Origin: Variovorax ginsengisoli
GTDB lineage: Bacteria; Pseudomonadota; Gammaproteobacteria; Burkholderiales; Burkholderiaceae_C
Assembly: GCF_030486595.1 (NCBI RefSeq)
Contig: NZ_JAUJZH010000013.1
Location: 124,001-188,000 of the forward strand
Direction of reading: 5' to 3'
Length of the DNA: 64,000 nt
Positions within the stretch are counted from its first letter, which is position 1. The number at the start of each line of letters is the position of its first letter. Positions 43,492 through 52,924 of the stretch are shown here, in pieces. Made by a program: the position numbers and the translations under genes. The notes under the pieces were generated by a model that was given only the letters and a program-made list of their open reading frames with translations, was not told the DNA's origin and searched no databases.

Positions 43492-44547
43492 TTGAAGCAC
43501 GGAAACGTCATCTTTTCCGGCGTGGGTGCCCTTCTGCTCGCGGCAGCCGGCACGGCCTGGTGGCAGTGGCCCGTCCATGTGGACACTGCGCTGCCCACGC
43601 GCGGACCCGCGATCGAGGCGGTCTATGCCACCGGCACGGTCGAGCCCACGGTGCTCATGCCGGTGTCGCCGCGCACCGGCGGGCGTCTGGTAAGCATCGA
43701 GGCCGATGAGGGCCAGCAGGTCAAGCGCGCGCAGGTCCTGGCGCGCGTCGAATCGACGGACCTCGACCAGACCATCGAGGAGATGCGGGCGCGCGAGCAG
43801 CTCGCACGGGCGCAATTCGAGCGCACACGGTCGCTGATCGAGCAGCGCTTCGTCGCGCCGGCGGAATTCGACCGCGTGCGCAGCGAATGGCAGGCGGCCC
43901 AGGCCGCGACCCGCCGCGCGCAGGCACAGCGCGACTACAACCAGCTCGTCGCGCCGGCGGACGGGGTCGTGATCCGCCGCGACGGCGAGGCGGGCCAGTT
44001 CGTGCCCTCCGGGCAGGCGGTGTTCACGCTGGCCTGCTGTGCCCCGCTGCGGGTATCGGCCGAAGTGGACGAGGAAGACATCGCCCGCGTCTCCGTCGGC
44101 CAGGCGGTCACGATGCGCAGCGACGCCTTGCCGCGCCAGCTGTTCGAGGGCACCGTGGCCGAGATCACGCCCAAGGGCGACCCGGTGTCGCGCAGCTACC
44201 GGGTGCGCATCCGGCTCGCGGGAGCGCCGCCGGTCGATGCCGGCCCGATGCGCAGCGGCATGACCATGGACGCCAACCTGATCGTGTCGAGGCGCGACGG
44301 TGCCCTGCTGGTTCCGAACGGTTCGATCAAGGGCGACAGCGTGTGGCTGGTGGTGGAAGGGCGGCTGCACCGGCGGCAGATCGTGCGCGGCACGGTCGGC
44401 GCCGATCGCACCGAGATCCTGTCCGGCTTGAGCGACGGCGACGCGGTGGTGCTCGCCCCGCCCGACAAGCTGCGCGACGGCCAGCGCGCCCGCACCGACG
44501 CCCCTTCCCCCGGGCTGGCCCCGGGCACGCCTGTGGCAGGCCGGTGA
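43492..44547 (+). CDS. HlyD/MacA-type periplasmic adaptor of an ABC exporter
   Basis: This 351-residue membrane-fusion protein has an N-terminal anchor (ALLLAAAGTAWW), a lipoyl half-motif (GRLVSIEADEGQQVKRAQVLARV), a coiled-coil hairpin (about 85-140), a second lipoyl half (LVAPADGVVIRRDGEAGQFV) and beta-barrel domains. The start is a TTG at 43492 after CGGAGAAG; no better in-frame start precedes it. The permease and ATPase follow with overlaps, so it is a MacA-like adaptor for a three-part exporter. Confidence 0.85.
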   Translation: MKHGNVIFSGVGALLLAAAGTAWWQWPVHVDTALPTRGPAIEAVYATGTVEPTVLMPVSPRTGGRLVSIEADEGQQVKRAQVLARVESTDLDQTIEEMRAREQLARAQFERTRSLIEQRFVAPAEFDRVRSEWQAAQAATRRAQAQRDYNQLVAPADGVVIRRDGEAGQFVPSGQAVFTLACCAPLRVSAEVDEEDIARVSVGQAVTMRSDALPRQLFEGTVAEITPKGDPVSRSYRVRIRLAGAPPVDAGPMRSGMTMDANLIVSRRDGALLVPNGSIKGDSVWLVVEGRLHRRQIVRGTVGADRTEILSGLSDGDAVVLAPPDKLRDGQRARTDAPSPGLAPGTPVAGR

Positions 44548-44552
44548 TCGTC

Positions 44553-45797
44553 ATGGCGATCACCCTCGACATCGCGCTGGCGCACCTGACGAGCCGCAAG
44601 CGGCAGACGCTGGTCTCCGTCACGGGCGTGGTGCTGGGGGTGGCCTTCTTTCTGGCGGTTTCCGGGCTGATGCGCGGCTCGGAGGCGGACTTTCTGAAGC
44701 GCCTCGTCGACAGCAGCCCGCACATCACCGTCTACGACGAAGTGCGCCAGGGCCGCGTGCAGCCGGCCGCCCTGCAATGGCCGGAGGGTGCAGTCGCCGT
44801 GCGCAATGTGCGACCCCTTCGCGAGACCCGGGGCATCCGCGGCTGGCGCCAGCGGCTGGCCTTCGTCGAGGCACTGCCGGGCGTGCGCGCGGCGCCCGTG
44901 CTGGCCGATGCCGCCGTGATCACCTTCGCTGGCCGCCAGCAAGGCGTGACGCTCTCGGGCGTGGTGCCCGAGAAGATGAAGCATGTGACGACGATCGAGG
45001 AGAAGATGCAGGAGGGCTCGCTCGACGCGCTCGCAGCGGACCCCAACGGCGTGGTGATCGGCCGCGGGCTGGCCGACAAGTTCAGCCTGCATACGGGCAG
45101 TACGCTGGTGGTGCTCGCCGCCGACGGCACCAGCCGGTCTTTGCGCGTGGTCGGCATCTTCCGCACCGGCAACGCCGCCTACGACGAGAACCAGGCCTTC
45201 GTGCTGCTCAAGCGTGCGCAGGCACTGCTGGGCCGCGTGAACCGGGTCAACCGGGTGATCATCCAGCTGTCGGACCCTTACGAGGCGCAAACCCTGGCGC
45301 AAACCATCGAGGCCGCCACGGGCTACAAGTCGGTGTCGTGGATCGAGGCCTCCGAAGACCTGCTGAGCCTGCTGCTGGTGCGCAACATCATCATGTACAG
45401 CGTCGTCGCGGCGATCCTGGTGGTGGCGGCGTTCGGCATGTACAACACCATCTCGACCATCGTGATGGAGAAGACCCGCGACATCGCGATCATGAAGTCG
45501 ATGGGCTTCCACCCTCGCGACCTGCGGCGCATCTTTCTTCTCGAGGGTGCGATCGTCGGCTTCAGCGGGAGCATGCTGGGCGGGCTGCTGGGCCTGGCGC
45601 TGATGCAGACGCTGGCCCAGGTCGAGATCCGCCCGCCCGGGGTGACGGAGGTCGTGCACCTGCCGATCTTCTGGGGCGGCACGCAGTTTGCGATGGCGGT
45701 CGCGTTCGCGATGCTGTCGTGCCTGACGGCCTCGTATCTCCCGGCGCGGCGCGCGGGACGCTTGCGGCCGGTCGACATCCTGCGGGGCGCCACATGA
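44553..45797 (+). CDS. FtsX/MacB-type ABC transporter permease
   Basis: This 414-residue protein has an N-terminal membrane helix (TLVSVTGVVLGVAFFLAVSGLM), a periplasmic MacB-like domain (about 45-270) and three C-terminal helices (IIMYSVVAAILVVAAFGMYN, GFSGSMLGGLLGLALMQ, and one near AMAVAFAMLSCLTASYLPAR). The motif STIVMEKTRDIAIMKSMGF is the coupling helix of this class. A GTG at 44544 overlapping the previous stop is an alternative start. It probably moves lipids, peptides or toxic compounds by mechanotransmission. Confidence 0.88.
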   Translation: MAITLDIALAHLTSRKRQTLVSVTGVVLGVAFFLAVSGLMRGSEADFLKRLVDSSPHITVYDEVRQGRVQPAALQWPEGAVAVRNVRPLRETRGIRGWRQRLAFVEALPGVRAAPVLADAAVITFAGRQQGVTLSGVVPEKMKHVTTIEEKMQEGSLDALAADPNGVVIGRGLADKFSLHTGSTLVVLAADGTSRSLRVVGIFRTGNAAYDENQAFVLLKRAQALLGRVNRVNRVIIQLSDPYEAQTLAQTIEAATGYKSVSWIEASEDLLSLLLVRNIIMYSVVAAILVVAAFGMYNTISTIVMEKTRDIAIMKSMGFHPRDLRRIFLLEGAIVGFSGSMLGGLLGLALMQTLAQVEIRPPGVTEVVHLPIFWGGTQFAMAVAFAMLSCLTASYLPARRAGRLRPVDILRGAT

Positions 45798-46513
45798 GTA
45801 CCGCCGCCCCTCCTGCCGGCCCGGTGATCCAGGTCGAGCACGTGACCCGCACGCTCGAAGGCGAAATCCCCGTGACGCTGGTGGACGATGTCAGCCTGCA
45901 AATCGAGCGTGGCGAGTTCGTCTGCGTGATGGGCCCTTCGGGCTCGGGCAAGTCATCTCTGCTCTACCTGCTCGGCCTGCTGGACGTGCCCACCACCGGA
46001 CGTGTCTGGGTCGACGGCCAGGACACCAGCGGCTTCGACGACGACCGGCTGGCGGACTTCCGCTTGTCGAGGCTGGGCTATGTCTTCCAGTTCCACTTCC
46101 TGCTGCCGGAATTCAGCGCGCTCGACAACGTCTCCCTTCCGATCCGAAAGCTGGGGCGGCTCCGCGCCGACGCAAGCGATGCCCGCGCCGCGGAGCTGCT
46201 CGACCGCTTCGGCCTGCAGGGCCACCACCACAAGCGCCCGAGCCAGTTGTCCGGCGGCCAGCGCCAACGGGTCGCGATCGCCCGTGCGCTGGCCAACGAT
46301 CCGCTGGTCATCCTCGCCGACGAACCGACGGGCAATCTGGACTCGGCCGCCAGCGCCAACGTGCGCGACATGCTCCGCGACCTGACACGCGAGTCGGACA
46401 AGAGCGTGGTGGCCGTCACCCACGACGCCTCCTTCGCCGCGGCGTCGGACCGGCGCATCGGCATCGTGGACGGCCGCATCGACATGGACTGGCGGCCGGA
46501 CCGAGTGCGCTGA
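45794..46513 (+). CDS. LolD/MacB-type ABC transporter ATP-binding protein
   Basis: This 239-residue ATPase has Walker A MGPSGSGKSSLLYLLG, Q-loop YVFQFHFLLPEF, signature LSGGQRQRVAIARAL, Walker B VILADEPTGNLDS and H-loop VVAVTHD. It overlaps the permease stop by ATGA. Its likely partners are the permease and adaptor immediately upstream. It converges on the phosphoketolase gene with a 13-bp gap. Confidence 0.93.
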   Translation: MSTAAPPAGPVIQVEHVTRTLEGEIPVTLVDDVSLQIERGEFVCVMGPSGSGKSSLLYLLGLLDVPTTGRVWVDGQDTSGFDDDRLADFRLSRLGYVFQFHFLLPEFSALDNVSLPIRKLGRLRADASDARAAELLDRFGLQGHHHKRPSQLSGGQRQRVAIARALANDPLVILADEPTGNLDSAASANVRDMLRDLTRESDKSVVAVTHDASFAAASDRRIGIVDGRIDMDWRPDRVR

Positions 46514-46526
46514 TGCGCGACCGCGC

Positions 46527-48899
46527 TCAAGAGGTCCAGCGCCAGTCGCGGATCTCCGGCATGTCTTCGCCATGCGTCGTGATCCACGCCCGGTGCGCCT
46601 GCAAGCGATCGCGCAGCGCCTGTTGAAGGTGGCCCGCCCTGTCGCGGACGCGCGCCACGCGGTCGATGGCATCGGCCGCGAGGTGGAAGCGGTCCAGCCG
46701 GTTCAGCACGGTCATGTCGAAGGGTGTGGTGGTCGTGCCCTCTTCCTGGTAGCCGTGGACATGGAAGCTGCCGTGGTTCGTGCGCTTGTAGGTCAGCCGG
46801 TGAATGAGCCATGGGTAGCCGTGGAAGGCGAAGATCACCGGCTTGTCGGCCGTGAAGATCGAATCGAACGCCGCATCGGGGAGCCCGTGCGGGTGGGCCG
46901 AAGGCGACTGCAGCGTCATGAGGTCGACCACGTTGACGACCCGGACCTTCAGCTCCGGCAACTCCCGGCGCAGCAGGTCGACCGCGGCCAGCGTCTCGAG
47001 CGTCGGGACGTCGCCCGCGCACGCCATGACGACATCGGGCTCCACTCCCTGGTCATTGCTGGCCCAGGGCCAGATGCCGAGGCCGACGCTGCAATGCCGC
47101 ACGGCCGCTTCCATGTCCAGCCACTGCGGCTGAGGCTGCTTGCCGGCCACGATCACGTTGACGTAGTGGCGGCTGCGCAGGCAGTGGTCGAGCACGGACA
47201 ACAGCGAATTGGCATCGGGCGGCAGATAGACGCGCACCACCCCGGCCTTCTTGTTCACCACATGGTCGATGAATCCCGGGTCCTGGTGGCTGAAGCCGTT
47301 GTGGTCCTGGCGCCAGACATGGCTGGTCAGCAGGTAGTTGAGCGACGCGATGGGTCGCCGCCACGGGATCTGGCCCGACACCTTGAGCCACTTCGCGTGC
47401 TGGTTGAACATCGAGTCGACGATGTGGATGAAGGCCTCGTAGCACGAGAACAGCCCGTGGCGCCCGCTGAGCAGGTAGCCTTCGAGCCACCCCTGGCACA
47501 AGTGCTCGCTCAGCACCTCCATGACGCGGCCGTCGGGCGACACATGGTCGTCCCCGGGCAGGATCTCCGCGGTCGAGGTGCGGCCGGTGACCTCGAAGAG
47601 AGCGTCCAGCCGGTTGGACGAGGTCTCGTCGGGGCCCATGACGCGGAAGTTGCGGTCCCGCGCATTGAGCGCCACGATGTCGCGCAGCATCGCACCGGCG
47701 GCCCGCGTGGCCTCCGCGGTGGTCGCGCCGGGGGCAGGCACCGCCACGGCGTAGCGCCGGAAGTCGGGCATGCGCAGGTCCTTGAGCAACAAGCCGCCGT
47801 TGGCATGCGGATTGGCGCTCATCCGGCGCGGGCCGACCGGTGCGAGGTCGGCGATCTCGGGAAGCAGCCTGCCGTCCGCATCGAACAGTTCCTCGGGACG
47901 GTAGCTGCGCAGCCAGTCTTCCAGCAGCCCCACGCGCGCAGGGTGATCCGCAAAGCCGCTCAAGGGCACCTGGTGCGCGCGCTGCGTTCCCTCGACCGGA
48001 ACGCCATCGACCTCGCGCGGACCGGTCCAGCCCTTGGGCGATCGCAACACGATCATCGGCCAGCGATGACGGCGGCCGAAGCCATCGCAGCGGGCTTCGT
48101 CCTGGATCGCACGAATCGCGTCGAGCGACGCGTCGAGCGCGCCGGCCATCAACCGATGCATCAGTTCGGGCTCCTGGCCGGCTACGATCCGCGGCTCGTA
48201 GCCGTAGCCGCGCAACAGCAGGGTCAGTTCCTCGTCGCCGATTCTGGCGAGCACCGTCGGGCCGGCGATCTTGTAGCCGTTGAGGTGCAGGATGGGCAGC
48301 ACCGCGCCGTCGCTCGCGGGATTCAGGAACTTGTTGGAATGCCAGCTCGCCGCCAGCGGGCCGGTCTCGGCCTCGCCGTCGCCGACCACGCAGCAGGCCA
48401 GCAGGTCGGGGTTGTCGAAGACGGCGCCGTAGGCGTGCAGCAGCGAGTACCCCAGTTCGCCGCCCTCGTGGATGGAGCCCGGCGTTTCCGGACCTGCATG
48501 GCTCGAGATGCCGCCAGGAAACGAAAACTGCGTGCACAGCCGGCGCAGGCCTTCGGCGTCGCGCCCGATGGCCGGATACACCTCGCTGTAGGTCCCTTCG
48601 AGCCAGCTGTTGGCCACCACGCCGGGTCCGCCGTGCCCGGGGCCGGCAATGAAGATCGCGTCGAGATCCCTCGCCTTGATCGCGCGGTTCATGTGGGCGT
48701 AGATGAAGTTCAGCCCTGGGGTCGTGCCCCAGTGGCCGAGCAGGCGCGGCTTGATGTGCGCCAACGACAGCGGCTCGCTCAGCAACGGGTTGCCGGTCAG
48801 GTAGATCTGCCCGGCCGAGATGTAGTTCGCGGCGCGCCACCAGGCGTCGAGCAGGGCGAAGTCCTCGGGCTGCGACCGCGGATGGGCAGGGAGCGTCAT
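46527..48899 (-). CDS. xfp: phosphoketolase (xylulose-5-/fructose-6-phosphate)
   Basis: This 790-residue thiamine diphosphate enzyme of normal family length has GHWGTTPGLNFIYAHMNR, GPGHGGPGVVANSWLEGTY, VVGDGEAETGPLAASWHS (ThDP site), MGPDETSSNRLDALFEVTGR and SHVWRQDHNGFSHQDPG. It splits xylulose 5-phosphate to acetyl phosphate and glyceraldehyde 3-phosphate, conserving carbon and giving acetyl phosphate without oxygen. No phosphotransacetylase or acetate kinase is in the window. It is preceded by a Usp gene 13 bp away in the same FNR-controlled operon. Confidence 0.96.
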   Translation of the reverse strand: MTLPAHPRSQPEDFALLDAWWRAANYISAGQIYLTGNPLLSEPLSLAHIKPRLLGHWGTTPGLNFIYAHMNRAIKARDLDAIFIAGPGHGGPGVVANSWLEGTYSEVYPAIGRDAEGLRRLCTQFSFPGGISSHAGPETPGSIHEGGELGYSLLHAYGAVFDNPDLLACCVVGDGEAETGPLAASWHSNKFLNPASDGAVLPILHLNGYKIAGPTVLARIGDEELTLLLRGYGYEPRIVAGQEPELMHRLMAGALDASLDAIRAIQDEARCDGFGRRHRWPMIVLRSPKGWTGPREVDGVPVEGTQRAHQVPLSGFADHPARVGLLEDWLRSYRPEELFDADGRLLPEIADLAPVGPRRMSANPHANGGLLLKDLRMPDFRRYAVAVPAPGATTAEATRAAGAMLRDIVALNARDRNFRVMGPDETSSNRLDALFEVTGRTSTAEILPGDDHVSPDGRVMEVLSEHLCQGWLEGYLLSGRHGLFSCYEAFIHIVDSMFNQHAKWLKVSGQIPWRRPIASLNYLLTSHVWRQDHNGFSHQDPGFIDHVVNKKAGVVRVYLPPDANSLLSVLDHCLRSRHYVNVIVAGKQPQPQWLDMEAAVRHCSVGLGIWPWASNDQGVEPDVVMACAGDVPTLETLAAVDLLRRELPELKVRVVNVVDLMTLQSPSAHPHGLPDAAFDSIFTADKPVIFAFHGYPWLIHRLTYKRTNHGSFHVHGYQEEGTTTTPFDMTVLNRLDRFHLAADAIDRVARVRDRAGHLQQALRDRLQAHRAWITTHGEDMPEIRDWRWTS

Positions 48900-48912
48900 G
48901 GTCGCGCTCGCT

Positions 48913-49734
48913 TCAATGCGACATCAGCACGGGCAGGGTCATCGATCGCAGCAGCGACCGGGTGGCGCCACCGAGCACCCACTCGCGCGCCCGGCTGTGG
49001 CCGTAGCAGCCCATCACGAGCAGGTCCGCGCTCATGTCGGCGGCTGCCGAGAGAAGCCTTTCCCCGGCCTCGCCCTCATCCGGGCCGCCTGAGTGCACCT
49101 CGGTTTCCACCCCCTGCGCCTTGAGATAGGCACGCAGGCTGCCCAAGGAGGCATCGGCATCCTCGCCATAGCTGATCGCCTGCACGGCCTGCGCACGAGC
49201 GAGCCAGGGCAAGGCCGCGGACACTGCGCGCGCGGCCTCGGCCGTCTCCTTCCAGCCGATCAGCACCCGCCGGCCGATCGTGCCGACCGGCCCCGCATAC
49301 GGCACCAGCAGCGCCGGGCGGCCGCTCTCGACCAGCACGCTGGAGACGAAATCCGACGGCAGTTCTCCCGCATTGGGATCATCCGGGTCGGGCTGCCCGA
49401 GGATGAGCAGGTCGGCATACAGGGCCCGACGGGCGAAGGCCCACGGCGCGTCGGCCATCGGCTCGGTCCAGTGCAGGCGCGGCGACCCTGCCGCGGCGCT
49501 CGTGAAGGTCGCATGCGCCTTGTCGCGCGAATCCCGATCGAGCGACTGCATGATCGCCACCGCCTCGGCCGCAGCTTCCAGTGCATAGGGGTAGCGCAGC
49601 AGTGCCGACAGGGTGCACGGCTGGGCGGTCACTTCGGCCTCGAAGGCCTCGGCGAGCTGACGCGCGAGCTTGACGCGCTCCGCGCTGCGCGGGGAACTGT
49701 CGAGATGAAGAAGGATGGTCTTGGGTGTCTGCAT
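48913..49734 (-). CDS. tandem-domain universal stress protein
   Basis: This 273-residue protein has an N-terminal Usp fold (TILLHLDSSPRSAERVKLAR) and a C-terminal one with LLVMGCYGHSRAREWVLGG. It lies directly upstream of xfp and is driven by the FNR-type box at 49795-49808. The start is set by CTCCTCATG context on the minus strand (GAGCTCCTC before ATG). Confidence 0.9.
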   Translation of the reverse strand: MQTPKTILLHLDSSPRSAERVKLARQLAEAFEAEVTAQPCTLSALLRYPYALEAAAEAVAIMQSLDRDSRDKAHATFTSAAAGSPRLHWTEPMADAPWAFARRALYADLLILGQPDPDDPNAGELPSDFVSSVLVESGRPALLVPYAGPVGTIGRRVLIGWKETAEAARAVSAALPWLARAQAVQAISYGEDADASLGSLRAYLKAQGVETEVHSGGPDEGEAGERLLSAAADMSADLLVMGCYGHSRAREWVLGGATRSLLRSMTLPVLMSH

Positions 49735-49766
49735 GAGGAGCTCCGACGGCGGTGAACGAATGACCC

Positions 49767-49904
49767 AAGTTATCGCGCTCAAGGCCGGCCGCCCTTGCGC
49801 GGCGTCAAACCAGGCGCCGACGGCGCGAAACGCCCTTTTCTTGCGTCCGTCTTCCATCAGCCTTGATTCAGCGCAAGTCCGCAGCGACTCGCTGTTTCTA
49901 CATT
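49767..49904. promoter_or_regulatory. divergent FNR-type promoters for Usp-xfp and flavodoxin-HtrA
   Basis: TTGCGCGGCGTCAA (49795-49808) is followed leftwards after 22 bp by TAACTT (49772-49767, minus strand). TTGATTCAGCGCAA (49863-49876) is followed rightwards after 22 bp by TACATT (49899). Both arms fit class II FNR spacing. Confidence 0.8.
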
Positions 49905-49934
49905 GGTGGCTCGATGTACGAAGCGGAGAGGTCA

Positions 49935-50462
49935 ATGAGCAAGATCCTCGTGGTTTTCTATTCCTACACCGGCACATCGCGCCGGGTGGCCGAGCTTTTG
50001 TGCAGCCAGCAAGGCTGGTCCATGGCGGAGATCGTGGACGCGCGGCCTCGCCGAGGCGTGCTCGGCAGCCTGCGCTGCGTGGTCGAGTCGCTGTTCAAGC
50101 TCCGGCCGGACATCGGCTACGACGGCCCGCTGCCGCGCGACTTCGACGCGGTGGTGCTGGTGTCGCCCATCTGGGCGCTGCAACTGGCCGGCCCGATGCG
50201 CAGCTTCGTGGCCAAGCGGCGGGATCATATGCCCGATATGGCCGTGATATCGGTCATGGGAGGCCAGGGCGCGCCCAACGCCGCTGCCGAGATCGCCCAG
50301 CTGGTCGGCAAGGCGCCTCTGCTGAGCGCCAGCTTCACCCAGCGCGAGGTCGAAGACGGCAGCTACGCCGCCCGGCTGGAGGCCTTCGGCACGGCAGTCA
50401 GGGGCGCGAAGGACTCGAAGGGGGTGGTGCGTCCCACCACCTTGTCGCCGCAGGCGGTCTGA
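49935..50462 (+). CDS. flavodoxin-fold protein
   Basis: This 175-residue protein starts SKILVVFYSYTGTSRRVAELL, with the phosphate loop YSYTGTSRR that binds FMN, and has VVLVSPIWALQLAGPMRSFV, typical of WrbA/flavodoxin-like proteins. It probably carries electrons or reduces quinones. GGAGAGG lies just before the ATG. It is cotranscribed with the HtrA gene 3 bp downstream. Confidence 0.88.
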   Translation: MSKILVVFYSYTGTSRRVAELLCSQQGWSMAEIVDARPRRGVLGSLRCVVESLFKLRPDIGYDGPLPRDFDAVVLVSPIWALQLAGPMRSFVAKRRDHMPDMAVISVMGGQGAPNAAAEIAQLVGKAPLLSASFTQREVEDGSYAARLEAFGTAVRGAKDSKGVVRPTTLSPQAV

Positions 50463-50465
50463 AGC

Positions 50466-51908
50466 GTGAAGCCCGCTCCTAACGGATGGGGCGCGGCCGC
50501 GGTGGGTCTCGCCTGCCTGCTGGGTGCCTGCAGCTCCGATCCGGCGATGACGACCGGACCGGTCGCGCTGCGTTGGCGCTCGACCCCTTCGTTCTCGTCC
50601 CTCGTGGCGAGCCGCAGCGCCAGCGTCGTCGAGATCAGCACGCTCCGGATCGGGCGCGACGAGAGCCCCGGCGATGGCGAGGTCGAGTTCGCTCCGGAGA
50701 ACGACTTCGCCGACAGGCTCGCCTGGCCGCTTCCCACGAGCGCGCGCATCAGCCAGATTCGCGATCTCGCGTCCGGCGTCATCCTCAGCAGCGACGGCGT
50801 GATCCTGACCAGCGCCCACGTGATCGCCGGCGTCGACGAAGCGCAGGTGCGCCTCGACGACGGACGGCGCTTCCAGGCCCGGGTGCTCGGCACCGACCCG
50901 CGCTCGGACGTCGGCTTGCTGGTCATCGACGCGACCGGGCTCACGCCGGCAGCCCTCGGGGACTCCTCGCGACTCGCGCCCGGCGACTGGGTCGCGGCGA
51001 TCGGGGCGCCCTTCGGGTTCCAGGGCAGCGTCACGGCCGGCGTGGTGAGCGCCGTGAATCGCCTCATCGGCGGCGCCGGGGAGATCCCCTTCATCCAGAC
51101 GGACGTGGCCATCAATCCCGGCAGTTCGGGCAGTCCGCTCTTCAACAGCCGGGGCGAAGTGGTCGCCATCAACTCGTTGATCTACAGCGGCAGCGGCGGC
51201 TACATGGGCCTGTCCTTCGCCGTGCCGATCAACCTGGCGGCCGAGGTCGCCAAGCAACTGCGAGCCAACGGCGAAGTCCGGCGGGCGGAGCTGGGCGCCG
51301 AATTCCAGGAGGTCACGCCGGCGCTGGCGCGTTCCTTCGGCCTTGCCGGGAAACCGTTCGGAGCGCTGGTGGTGCGGATCGACGGCGCCGGTCCCGCCGC
51401 CCGCGCCGGCCTGCGCCGAGGCGATGTCGTCACGGCGTACGACAGCGTGGACATCGGGCACTTCACCGACCTGCTGCAGCGGGTCGCCAAGGACCGCCCC
51501 GGCAGCCGCGTCGACCTCGACGTCTGGCGGCACGGCGCCAGACAGACGATTTCGGTGACGCTCGCCCAGCATCGAGCGCAGAGAACCGCGCTGCCTTCCG
51601 GGCTTGCGCCGGATTGGGGCGACGGCGTCGGGCTGACCTTGGGCGAACTGAGCCCCGCGCAACTCCGTCAGCTGGGCGTCGAAGGCGGCCTGATGGTGCG
51701 CGACGCCGCCGGGCTGGCACGCAGCGAAGGGATTCGTGCGGGCGACCTGATCGTGGCGGTCAACGACGCGCCGATGAACCGCGTCGCGGACTTCAGCCGC
51801 ACCCTGTCGAACACCCCGCCCGGCCAGACCGTCGCCCTGCTGGTCATGCGTGATCGGCGGCTGGCCTTCGTGGCGGTTCAACTGCCTGCGGCGCCGGCCA
51901 TGCCATAG
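50466..51908 (+). CDS. HtrA/Deg-type serine protease, predicted lipoprotein
   Basis: This 480-residue protein begins with GTG. A lipoprotein signal ends LLGACSS, with lipid Cys22. The trypsin-like domain carries His118 (TSAHVI), Asp148 (RSDVGLLVI) and Ser221 in NPGSSGSPLFN, where the usual GNSGG is GSSGS. Two PDZ domains follow (about 270-370 and 390-475). It degrades or refolds damaged envelope proteins. A membrane-anchored Deg with altered oxyanion residues is less common; activity is likely but unproven. Confidence 0.9.
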   Translation: MKPAPNGWGAAAVGLACLLGACSSDPAMTTGPVALRWRSTPSFSSLVASRSASVVEISTLRIGRDESPGDGEVEFAPENDFADRLAWPLPTSARISQIRDLASGVILSSDGVILTSAHVIAGVDEAQVRLDDGRRFQARVLGTDPRSDVGLLVIDATGLTPAALGDSSRLAPGDWVAAIGAPFGFQGSVTAGVVSAVNRLIGGAGEIPFIQTDVAINPGSSGSPLFNSRGEVVAINSLIYSGSGGYMGLSFAVPINLAAEVAKQLRANGEVRRAELGAEFQEVTPALARSFGLAGKPFGALVVRIDGAGPAARAGLRRGDVVTAYDSVDIGHFTDLLQRVAKDRPGSRVDLDVWRHGARQTISVTLAQHRAQRTALPSGLAPDWGDGVGLTLGELSPAQLRQLGVEGGLMVRDAAGLARSEGIRAGDLIVAVNDAPMNRVADFSRTLSNTPPGQTVALLVMRDRRLAFVAVQLPAAPAMP

Positions 51909-51916
51909 CGCTGCAC

Positions 51917-52759
51917 TCAATGCGCCATCAGGATCGGAACGTCCATGCGCTCGAAGATTCCTCGGGTCACACTGCCCAGCACCAGCTCGCGGATGCGGGT
52001 GTGGCCGTAGCCGCCCATCACGACCAGTCCCGCATGCTCCCGCGCGGCATGCGACAGCAGCGCATCGGCGAGTCCCTCGGAAGCCACATGCTGGACGGCC
52101 TTCGCTTCGATGCCGTGACGCCGGAGCCAGGCAAGGATCTGAGGGATCCGCAGGTCGCTGTCGTCGACCGGCGCGGCGCCTGCGCGCCACGACACCAGCG
52201 CAACGCTGGCGGCCTTCGAGAGCAGCGGCAGTGCATCGCGCAATGCGATGGCGGCCTCGCGGCTGCCGTCCCACGCGACCAGCACGTTCTTGCCGAGTTC
52301 GCGAGCGCACTTCGCGCGAGGCAGCACCAGCACCGGGCGGCCCGCATGCAGGACGACCTGCTCCGGCAGGTCGCGGGCCGTCGTCGTGTCCGTGTCGCCG
52401 GGCTGGGACTGGCCGACGATGACCAGGTCGCTGGTGCGTCCGTGCAGGACGACCGCATCGACCGAGGGTTGATCCACCAGCCGAACCTCGGACGATATCG
52501 ACGGCGCTCCCTCGATCAGCTTCCTGAAGGTGTGGGCGATGCCTTCGGCGCGCACGCGCAGGAAGTCGGCCGACGCGGCGATGAAATCGGTGTCCTTTCC
52601 CGCAATGGCCTCGGCGGGAATGACTCCGTCGTAGAGGCCGGTGGGCACCAGGCCGATCAGATGGCTGCCGTGCTGCCTGGCCAGGGTCGCGGCGATACCC
52701 ACGCGAGCGGCACAGTGTTCCGAATAGTCGAGATGGACCAGGATCGTTCCGAGTTTCAT
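51917..52759 (-). CDS. tandem-domain universal stress protein
   Basis: This 280-residue protein begins KLGTILVHLDYSEHCAARVG. The C-terminal Usp fold has LVVMGGYGHTRIRELVLGSV. The N-terminal half has KDTDFIAASADFLRVRAEG, as in tandem Usp proteins of soil bacteria. It diverges from the third BON gene, and the perfect dyad at 52819-52832 lies upstream. It converges on htrA with an 8-bp gap. Confidence 0.9.
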   Translation of the reverse strand: MKLGTILVHLDYSEHCAARVGIAATLARQHGSHLIGLVPTGLYDGVIPAEAIAGKDTDFIAASADFLRVRAEGIAHTFRKLIEGAPSISSEVRLVDQPSVDAVVLHGRTSDLVIVGQSQPGDTDTTTARDLPEQVVLHAGRPVLVLPRAKCARELGKNVLVAWDGSREAAIALRDALPLLSKAASVALVSWRAGAAPVDDSDLRIPQILAWLRRHGIEAKAVQHVASEGLADALLSHAAREHAGLVVMGGYGHTRIRELVLGSVTRGIFERMDVPILMAH

Positions 52760-52818
52760 GACGGTTCCAGGCGAATGGAGACGAATGGCGATCTTCGGGC
52801 GTCGACTGGCCGCAGACC

Positions 52819-52897
52819 TTGATCTCCATCAAGGCTGCCTCAGCCGGACTGGCACTTGATCCAGCGCAAGCTCGCGGGGGTCGGCACTCCCTACAGT
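52819..52897. promoter_or_regulatory. divergent FNR-type boxes, one a perfect palindrome
   Basis: TTGATCTCCATCAA (52819-52832) is a perfect FNR dyad for the minus-strand Usp gene. TTGATCCAGCGCAA (52856-52869) is identical to the box before BON copy 1 and is followed after 22 bp by TACAGT (52892) for BON copy 3. Confidence 0.82.
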
Positions 52898-52924
52898 GAA
52901 GCGTCCATCGACGAAGGAGTCTTC

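Noticed and set aside
46572..49124. 850-codon open frame opposite the phosphoketolase
   Set aside because: Antisense shadow of xfp; the encoded sequence has no motifs.
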